From: Cymodocea nodosa
Taxonomy: Eukaryota > Streptophyta > Magnoliopsida > Alismatales > Cymodoceaceae
Assembly: GCA_036874045.1 (NCBI GenBank)
Contig: CM072339.1
Location: 17,863,501 to 17,927,500 of the forward strand
DNA: 64,000 nucleotides
Direction of reading: 5' to 3'
Part shown: positions 56,400-64,000 of the stretch, in pieces
Layout: each line of letters opens with the position of its first letter
How positions within the stretch are numbered: position 1 is the first letter of the stretch
Position numbers and translations under genes: made by a program
Notes under the pieces: model-generated
What the model was told of the DNA's origin: nothing
Database searches by the model: none
The model's input: only the letters and a program-made list of their open reading frames with translations

Positions 56400-58824
56400 T
56401 GTTTTCATTAGGATATTATTGATGTTATTGTTTTGTAATGATGGTTGTTATTATTTTGTTATGAAAATATTCTATTTTTGTTATTGCTTATTTGTACATA
56501 TTACTTATTAAAACTTATTATTGATGTATATCAGATAGATATTATAACATTACAAGCATATCTTCATCTTCTAATTTATAGCTTTTGAAGATGCTATTGG
56601 AAAAGGAATAGGAGGAAAATGAAATGATGAAAAATATTGTTGTCATGATATTGAGTAGTTTGCTACTTGGAATGACAATATATTGAAGCATTACTTTAAG
56701 AAATATTAAAAGAATTTATAGTAGAGAAGATGTAGAGTATATAATAAGATTATTAGATTCATTATTGTCTAATCAAATTTACAACTATAAAAAAATATAT
56801 CAAATGAGTCAGAATGTTTTTTTTCAAATTGTCTACTTTGTTAAGGAATAAAGTGATTGTATTAGATGATAAATATATTACAATGGAAGAGAAATTTACA
56901 ATATTTATTGTATTAGTTGGGTAGAATCAAAGATACGAAATAACACAAGAGCATTTCCATCACTCTATTTGGATTATTAGTATTTATTTTAATGAAATTT
57001 TAAATGTTATATTACAATTAATTGGCATATTTATAGTGAAGCTATCTACATCAACTTCGAAAGAGATTTGTAATGATCTTACTGTTTTTCCATATTTTAA
57101 AGTAAAATTAGTCTTTTGATAATATTATAGATGCATTTCTAATACAATTTTTTTTATTTAACTATTTTTAATATGATATTTATAGGATTGTATTGGAATT
57201 ATTGATAACACACATGTAAAAGTAACAATTTTAAGAGAGGAAAATGCTAGATTTAGAAATAGAAAAATAAATTATCATAAAATGTCATGACAATTTACAA
57301 TTTTGATATGAAATTTATTTATATTATGAGTGGATGAGAAGAATTAACATTTAATACTTGAATACTTCAAAATGCAATCAGTTGACTAAATAGTCTTTAA
57401 GTTTCACTAAGTATGGTATTTATGAATATGACATTGTTCTTACATGATAATCATGTTGTATAAGAATGATTTTTGATAGCTTTGGTATAAATTTGATATG
57501 TACAGAAATTTTATTTGATTGATGCCAATTATCCAAATCGATTAGAATTTATTACTCCATTTCAAGGTGTTTGTTATCACTTAAATGATTATGCTATTAT
57601 TCAACTTCCAAGTAATGCAATTGAAAATTTTAATTATAGACATTCACAATTATAGATAATCCTAGAACACACATCTAGAATAGTAAAACATCATTTCTCA
57701 ATATTAAGATGTTATATATCATTTTTTATAAAACATAAGTCAAGATTGTTTAAGCGTATTTTTTACTTCATAATTTTATTCATAAGACAAATAAAATAGA
57801 TCTACTTAAAGATTTTTAAGATGAAGTAGAATGAATTGAATACTATGATCAACAAATAGAATTTTCAATACATTTTGAAAATAATGAACAACTAAATATT
57901 ACTAGAGTAGTACTCAAAAACAAAGAAAAACAATAGCAGTCTAAATGTGTAAAATAGTGTCACAATATATGTAGCATAATCATCATTATTAAGTAATGAA
58001 CAATGTTTTGTAGCACTTGATTTAAGAGTTTGTTGTGATATATTTTAAACATTTAGACATATGAATTTGTATTTGAATAATTCTATTTACTTTTAGAATT
58101 ACCATAGATTTTTGATTTATACTTTTTAAAATTTATGATCATGATTTTTTAAAAAAACATATTTTTTGAACACTTGTGTGTGCTTTTTTTTTCAATGATA
58201 TAGAAAATTCAACCATAAGTGTAAGACTAGAAATTCAAACTTGTAAAAATAATTTAATAAAAGAAAACCTCTACTATTATATCTAGAGGTGTACATTAAT
58301 TAGTGGTGTTAATGAAGAAAACAAACAATAAATAAATGGTTTATGATTTCCATACCAAAATCACAAAAGAATAAAAGATAATGTCTAATTTTTTTTTTTT
58401 AATTTCAAATATGTGTTATAAGCAAATTAAGAAAAAAAATTCAATAAATAAATTTCCTTATTAAGTCATGAACAATGTTTTCTAATCTCTTGATTTAAGA
58501 GTTTGTTATAATATATTTTAAATATTGGGACATATGAATTTGTATTTAAATAATTTTTTTTAATTTCAAATATATATTATAATTTAATTATTAAAATTTT
58601 ATGATTTATTATAACTTTAATAATATTCATATTATAGTTTAAGTTAATAATTGAAAAGTTAAACTATATAAATTTTCTATCTATTTGTCTATATTATGAT
58701 ACAAATATTTTCAAATTTTACTTTTTTGACTTTTTGTTTCATTTAATTTCTATAACTTTATGATTCCCATCTTTTTTGATTTTTTGCTACTTAACTTTTT
58801 ATACTTTCCTATAATGCACCAACG
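56400..58824 (+). mobile_element. P5: decayed PIF/Harbinger element
   Basis: Contains a transposase relic homologous to P4 (56590-57960) and ends with CTATAATGCACCAACGG (58809-58825), a changed form of the P3 right terminus. The left end was not identified with confidence. Between 57960 and 58750 is A+T-rich 3' sequence with one near-duplicated block (about 57990-58080 and 58460-58550, shared TTTAAGAGTTTGTT). Confidence 0.65.
56590..57960 (+). pseudogene. PIF/Harbinger DDE transposase relic (P5)
   Basis: Aligned with P4: DVEYIIRLLDSLLSNQIYNY, KKIYQMSQNVFFQIV, then an intron at the same place (donor region about 57101, acceptor at 57187), then DCIGIIDNTHVKVT (first catalytic Asp present), GREENARF-like segment, YRHSQL, ILEHTSRIVKHHFSIL. 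More stops and frame changes than P4, so it is older or has drifted longer. The shared intron position supports a common ancestor. Unlike P4, the first Asp of the DDE triad is retained; Gly after it is Asn. Confidence 0.8.
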
Positions 58825-60839
58825 GAACTTTAGTCTTAATTCATTTTCGTTTTGAATAAGTCGTAACACGTTCAACTCTAATCATATAAAAGGGCATTTA
58901 TATTTGCATTCATCCTCATATGTTTCCATGCAAATTAAACACTTTGATGTTAACCTAAAGGTCTCAACCATAAGGCATCCCTAATACCCTTTGCAAATCA
59001 TGTTGTCATCTTAAGTGAGGTATGATGTAGTGCATATAGTAATCCTTCTTCTATCTTTCCTCTCTCCCTTTTCTTTATATCATCTTGGATCACAATGCAT
59101 CCACAATTCCTTTCCTCCTTATGGATCGTTAAGGATCCTCCCCTTCTCTTTTTCTTCTCCTACAAGGGAGCATTGCTGAGGATTATTCAACCTCAACTGC
59201 GAATAAGTTAGAAAATCACGCACTTTATTTCTTTATCATCTTTGCCTCCAACGTCCTTAGGACTATACTCTCACCTCTCCCTCCAAGGTTCACACAGTTC
59301 ATTTTGAGGTGCATCAAACGAGCGGCTCTGTGCAAGAGCGGTGCAGATGCACTCTAGGGGTGAAATAACAAAAGCACCCTTTGGTAACGATGTAACACAC
59401 TTGTCCCCAAATGGGCTCCATGGTGCGCCATCCAACCCTGCATCTGCTGTTCGTCCCAGCATGTTCTGCTTGATGCCTTGTTTGCACCTGACGACCTAGG
59501 TATTCTGTTGCTGTTGAGATTTGCTCGGTCGTGTTAAGTTGTTATTTGTCTCAGGTTTATCTCCACCTGATCTATCTTGTTGCTGGTCTTATTGAATGAT
59601 TCCTCGGTCTTGGGTTTATTTCTACTCTCATTCCCAATCCTGGAACCTTGTTATTGATGTTCAAATAAGTGGCTACATCTGGTTGCGAATGGATCGGAAG
59701 CTCATTAGCAGCTCGGTCAATATCTGTGCTAAAATTCCTCTTGTGCAAATTACCAAGAACGTGCCTGAATCGGACCCTAATTGCAAAACCCTACTTGCAT
59801 CAGAAAATAAAACAAAGCCTGCTGTTGCATCATAGGGACAGTCTTATCATCAACATAAGTTGGGTATTTTGCGGCAATTATTTTTATAATGATGCGTAAT
59901 GTTTAATGGCATGTTGATTATAATGGATGTTTCATTTGCATGCTTGGTTGATGCTATGAGTAGAATAATCTTGCAACCCTGCTTGTCCTTTCTTTCGTGT
60001 GACATATATTCATTCCTTGTTGAATTCTTAATTCATTAGAATGCTGCATGTCTAATTCTGTGGATGCATATGATTGTATATCTCATGCATGGCATTCATT
60101 CATGTATTCACTCTTCTAAAATCTAATAAGTACCTAATGTGCAGTGGTTATAATCGCACACCATAAATGTGTGGGACAGTCACCTAACCATGCTCAAGAT
60201 TGATCTTGTTGGGATCATTCATCATGATTCCAAAGACGTTTAAGGGAAGAGGGAGGAGCCTAGATGTGTACTACATGACCTTGATTTGTGTGTGGACAAG
60301 ATAAAGGTTTGATGCATGAGAATAAATCTATCCATGTAGACGTGATGCATGGATGATTGGGTCCTAAATAATACATCATGGGGGTTGCAATCAGGGATCA
60401 ACATGAATAGTCATTAAATAATAGAGGGTCATTAACCATTATTACAAAATAAACACACATACATGAAGTAATTTATTTAGAAAAAATATGCTACAAACAT
60501 ATGGTTTAACATAAAAGGAACATACTGGTCCAGTTGTAACTTGGAAATTTTTAAAACTTCTACAAGTAGACCTAACAATTTTTGGACATAACGTTGCATG
60601 ATGTAAGGAGTAATTATTGAAGATTTTTCAGGAGGAGACATTGTCATAAGTTTTTTTCATGTCCTTTTTTCTTTTTTGATGCAATATAGTTTCTACACAC
60701 ATTCATGTGCCACCAGTAAATCACTTAAAATAAGACAACTTTTATTATTTCAATTGATAATGACATTATATTATTTCAACTACCTATATTATTTTTTACT
60801 GTATTTATTTTTATTTATGATCATTAAAATAGAAATTGT
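58825..60839. other. Unassigned region with a GC-richer patch
   Basis: 59200-59850 is clearly GC-richer than its surroundings and has ORFs on both strands (59271-59462 minus, 59596-59835 plus), none with a recognised domain. It follows a pyrimidine-rich stretch with TTTATATCATC (59095). Could be a decayed gene, a leader or an LTR. 59900-60640 shows nothing recognisable. Confidence 0.35.
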
Positions 60840-61265
60840 ATTTAAATTTTTTGGGATGGATAAATTTTTCCAAAGTGGTGACTTTTATAACTTGGAGCAT
60901 GAAGAACAAATACAGGTCCTATCATTCATCTATAGCATGATGCAAACTTTATATCTGGTAAATGAGGAAGTTGCCTTTGAACAAATTAATGTAGTGGGAA
61001 ATTTCATCCAATACTTGCAGAGTATTGATCCCTCAGCACAAAATGCTCAATGTATGGAAGGAAGTACTTGAAAAAGATGGTATTACAGAAAATGATCCAT
61101 TATGGAGTATTGCAATGTTGAAATTCGAAAAAGTAGAAGCAAGAACAATATTTCTAAAGTTGAAGTCGACGTTGCAAAGATCAATATGGTTGAAAAAGTG
61201 TGGGGAATTTTTTACCATACCAAATTATGGTAGTATTATTGTCTTCGTGATAGATTTATCTTATT
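60840..61265 (+). pseudogene. Unknown coding relic, possibly end of a Myb/SANT-like protein
   Basis: Two overlapping frames joined by a shift near 61040: MDKFFQSGDFYNLEHEEQIQ, AFEQINVVGNFIQYLQ and then KDGITENDPLW, AMLKFEKVEARTIFLKL and RSIWLKKC. The last part resembles the conserved end of plant Myb/SANT-like (L10-interacting) proteins, where F/L-x-x-L-x-x-x-x-R-x-x-W-L is typical, and is similar in pattern to the end of the relic at 62638-63649. I cannot identify the N-terminal portion. Inference only. Confidence 0.3.
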
Positions 61266-61902
61266 GAGTATTAAATGAAGTTACCTTTCTTATCATTGTG
61301 ACGTTAAACTTACTTTGAACTACGCTTGAGAACCTTATTTAAGAATGTTATTTATGTTGCAATAAAAATGATTGGTGAAGTCTCATTGAACGAACTAGTT
61401 TCAATATTACCATCTATTCCTGTATCCTTAAATCTATATAAAACATTTATCAAAGTTTAAAATATTTGGTATTTAAATTGTATCGTTTGTGTATAAACAA
61501 TCAAAATTTTTGATTTTCTATCATGTACACATATACTTCTTTCTTTTTCTGACATTTCTGACTTTTTTATTTTTAATCATTCTAAACTTTTTATTTTTTT
61601 GCAGTTTTTTGGCATTCCGTAAATGATTGTAGAAAGATTTATATATATAGAAAGAGAGAGATGCTAGATATTTGATTATCTAGAAATATAGGTACTTGAT
61701 GTAATTTGTTTCTTTTTGAGTATTAGAATCACTTAAAAGCCACCCACAAAAACTTCAAAAAGTAACCTAAGTAGGTGTTTGTGCACCTTAAAAATCAAGG
61801 AAAATGTTGGAAAGGAATATGACAAAAAATTTCAATTTTTCATCATTTTCCAAGTGTTTGTGCAGCTCTTGGAAAATTTCAATTTTTCCATGATTTTCCT
61901 CC
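61266..61902. other. A+T-rich spacer with local repeats
   Basis: Includes the near-duplicate AATTTCAATTTTTC segments at 61829 and 61877. No gene seen. Confidence 0.4.
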
Positions 61903-61909
61903 ATATAAA
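61903..61909 (+). promoter_or_regulatory. TATA-like site upstream of the Myb/SANT-like relic
   Basis: ATATAAA in TCCATATAAAGGCG. If used, the leader to ATG 62638 would be about 700 bases and would contain the minisatellite. Confidence 0.35.
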
Positions 61910-62010
61910 GGCGATCTTTCATTTTGGTTTTCCACAATTTTCTGACCCAAAACCCTAGAAAACTAATGGAAAACCAATGCACAACTCTGATTGCAATTCT
62001 ATGTGTTCTA

Positions 62011-62335
62011 GCCTGCAATTCTATGTGTTCTTCCAACCCACAACTCTATGCAATCTTCCAACCTACAGCTATATGCATTCTTTCAACTTGTAGCTTTGTG
62101 CATTCTTTCAACTTGTAGCTTTGTGCATTCTTCTAGCCCACAACTTCACCCGATCTTCTAGCCTGTAGCTTCATGCATTCTTCCAACTCACAACTCCATG
62201 TGATCTTCCAGCTCATAATTCTATGTGTTCTTCTAGCTCATAACTCTGCATGATCTTCCAACTCATAGCTCTATGCGTTCTTCTAGCTCGCAACTCCACA
62301 CGATCTTCCAGCCTACAACTTTGTATGTTTTTTGC
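62011..62335 (+). repeat. 25-bp minisatellite, 13 units
   Basis: Unit close to GCTCACAACTCTATGCGTTC followed by TTCCA, repeated 13 times without length change; a partial unit precedes at 61989. In the right half units ending in GTTC/ATTC alternate with units ending in GATC, giving a 50-bp higher-order period. Short ORFs on both strands across it are repeat products. Confidence 0.9.
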
Positions 62336-62637
62336 CCTTGCAACCATCAACCTTGGCCTTCATAGTCATCACAGCCCCTACAAGACTTTCCACCTCCTCA
62401 CATTTAAAGCCTAAGTAGTCGTCAACCTTCACCTTCATCATCTGCCAAGCATTGACCTCAAGTATTTTCACTAACAATTTCACTAATTTTTGTTGCCTTT
62501 TGATCAACAACAAAAAATGAGATTCATCATTTATTCTTTATTCTTCATCATTTATGAAAGATGTTGTGAGTGAATGGCAAAGAATGTTTTACTACTTGTA
62601 AAATATTTTTATTATGTAAAGAATACATTTGTAGACA

Positions 62638-63649
62638 ATGGTAAAAAGCAATGGTAATCATGGAAAGAAAGCTACAACAAGGAAAAATTTCACATGGAGT
62701 CATAAAGATGATGAAATTATCCTAGATTGCCTTTGCGATGCTATTAATCAAGGAAATGCTAAAACACTTGATGGGAAGATTATAGCAGAGACATGGAATG
62801 AAGTGATCAACAAATACAATACTAAAACAAATGGTAGACTAGAAAAAAAAAATGTTGATAGCCATTTGAAGACCTAGCAGCAAATGTATAAAAATTTTAG
62901 CAAAATTGTCAACCAAAGTGGATGGAGATGTAAATGGTCATACATTTGTTCCTAATGAAATATAGGAAGAATTTGTGAAGGTGAATTTATTTATTTTGAT
63001 GCATATGTTTTTCTCTTACTTTACATGTACTTAATCTTGTACTCATTATAGTTCTTAATTTGTAGAGTCATCCTAAATGTGCCAACTTGAAATGAAAGTC
63101 TTGTGCTATATATGAGTAGTTAAAGTTGATATTTGAGATGAGTGCTGCTAGAGGAGGAACAAGTGTAGTACCTCAAGACTATCATGAGAATATTGTTAAT
63201 TTGAATGATGGCATATCTCCATTGAGTAGTTTTACATGTCCAATACCATCTAGTGATGATTGGTCAACACCACCATCATAGAAAATCGATCTAGGAAAAA
63301 GCAAAAGTGAGCTCGTCCTCATGTAGAATCATTTGAGAAGATAGCAACATTAGTTAAAGATATGGAAATAGACATAAAGGAATTTGTACAAGAATGTAAT
63401 AGAATTAGAATGTAGATAATGGAACGTATTGCCCAAGCTAAGAAAGAAAGTAATGGATTGTTAAGAGAATAACACAATGAAGAAAGAAATGAATTAGACA
63501 TTATTCCTTCATTGCTTGAACTAATTGACTTACATAAAGATAAAGTATATAATGAAATGACGTTATTAGAAAATACTAAAAAATGAAGAAGATTTTTAGG
63601 TTTACCTTAGGACATGAGAGTTAGTTGGCTAAGGCATAATATGAAATGA
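62638..63649 (+). pseudogene. Myb/SANT-like DNA-binding protein relic (PIF/Harbinger partner type)
   Basis: From ATG 62638: basic N-terminus, then FTWSHKDDEIILDCLCDA, GKIIAETWNEVINKYNTKT and RLEKKNVDSHLKT, a Myb_DNA-bind_3 domain with the spaced Trp residues, followed by QQMYKNFSKIVNQSGW. After a one-base shift, EEFVK ends at a GT donor; an 85-base intron (62981-63065) leads to SHPKCANLK, then a Ser/Pro-rich linker with GISPLSSFTCPIPSSDDW. The C-terminal part (63320-63649) is one frame with four stops: VESFEKIATLVKDMEID, QAKKESNGLLRE, IPSLLELIDLHKDKVYNE, VSWLRHNMK. About 300 residues, full length for such proteins. These bind the element ends and assist Harbinger transposases. No transposase follows within the window. 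Confidence 0.8.
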
Positions 63650-63654
63650 AAAAG

Positions 63655-64000
63655 GTTGTTGTTGTTTAATGTGATATTGTACTTGTTGTAGTTAGGTTGT
63701 TTAATTTGATGTTGTTTTGTTAGGTTGTTAAACTTTATTGTTGTTGTTTAATCTGATGTTGTTGTTGTTCGTTAATCTAATGTTGTTGTTTAATTAGATG
63801 TTATTGTTGTTTTTTAATGGCATATTATACTTGTTCAATCTAATGTTGTGGTTATTAGGTAGTGGATGCTGTTGTTGTTTAATCTAATGTTGTTGTTAAG
63901 TAGTGGATGCTGTTGTTATTCTTTAATCTAATGTTGTTGTTGTTGTTTAATGGGATATTGTACTTGTTGTTAGGTTGTTTAATTTGATGTTGTTGTTAAA
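63655..64000 (+). repeat. Imperfect (GTT)n-rich repeat, runs off the window
   Basis: Units around TTGTTGTTTAATCTGATG recur about ten times with variable spacing, directly behind the stop of the Myb/SANT-like relic. Probably an expanded 3' UTR satellite. Confidence 0.85.

Noticed and set aside
61924..62118. 64-codon ORF beginning with a hydrophobic, signal-peptide-like stretch
   Set aside because: Most of it is translated minisatellite; no cleavage-plus-mature protein pattern.
62011..62335. Regular repeat array considered as CRISPR
   Set aside because: Units are contiguous with no unique spacers, and the genome is a plant; it is a minisatellite.

Overview
The window is plant nuclear DNA, almost certainly from an angiosperm. 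It is about two-thirds A+T and consists mostly of old, broken transposable elements around one convincing host gene. The evidence for a plant is a CHLOROPLAST IMPORT APPARATUS 2-like CCT-domain gene with GT-AG type introns, an F-box/F-box-associated gene family, and plant-type Ty3/gypsy, Ty1/copia, LINE, PIF/Harbinger and En/Spm (CACTA) relics. The species cannot be told from sequence alone; the GC-rich first exon of the gene would suit a monocot but does not prove it.

Layout. 1-31.4 kb is a pile of LTR elements. Four related or similar units contain gag-like coding sequence without pol: E1 (1-4613), E2 (8461-14560), E3 (16.7-21.4 kb) and E4 (27.4-31.4 kb). E1 and E2 each carry a diverged, broken F-box plus F-box-associated ORF between the gag end and a GGTATGGGGG purine tract. 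A minus-strand gypsy element, E5 (21.4-24.9 kb), keeps LTR, tRNA-Asp-type primer site, gag zinc knuckle and reverse transcriptase. A gypsy integrase fragment (4.7-5.3 kb, minus), a 5'-truncated LINE (5.9-7.3 kb) and two antisense coding relics lie between them. Clusters of the imperfect palindrome AACTCAAC..GTTGAGTT recur at about 13 sites from 0.8 to 24.7 kb, twice in each fuller LTR of this family. A Ty1/copia relic (31.5-33.9 kb, minus) follows.

36-46.6 kb is the gene region. The CIA2-like gene (39389-41059, minus, three coding exons, about 405 aa) probably encodes a nuclear regulator of chloroplast import and plastid ribosomal protein genes. Its last intron appears to be a GC-AG intron splitting the CCT domain just before the final Gly-Arg-Phe motif. 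Three PIF/Harbinger elements flank it: P2 (36.2-37.8 kb, minus), P3 (37826-38456, an internally deleted copy with a clean TAA duplication, inserted in the terminus of P2), and P4 (44748-46569, with a decayed DDE transposase).

46.6-64 kb is repeat-rich again. It holds an En/Spm TNP2 transposase relic flanked by long direct repeats (48.5-51.7 kb), a Ty1/copia RNase H/3' LTR fragment (55.2-56.3 kb, minus), a further Harbinger relic P5 (56.4-58.8 kb), an unassigned GC-richer patch (59.2-59.9 kb), a 25-bp minisatellite (62.0-62.3 kb), and a Myb/SANT-like gene relic (62638-63649) of the type that accompanies PIF/Harbinger transposases. The window ends in an imperfect GTT-rich repeat. Apart from the CCT-domain gene, no intact protein-coding gene was seen; nearly all other coding traces have stops or frameshifts.
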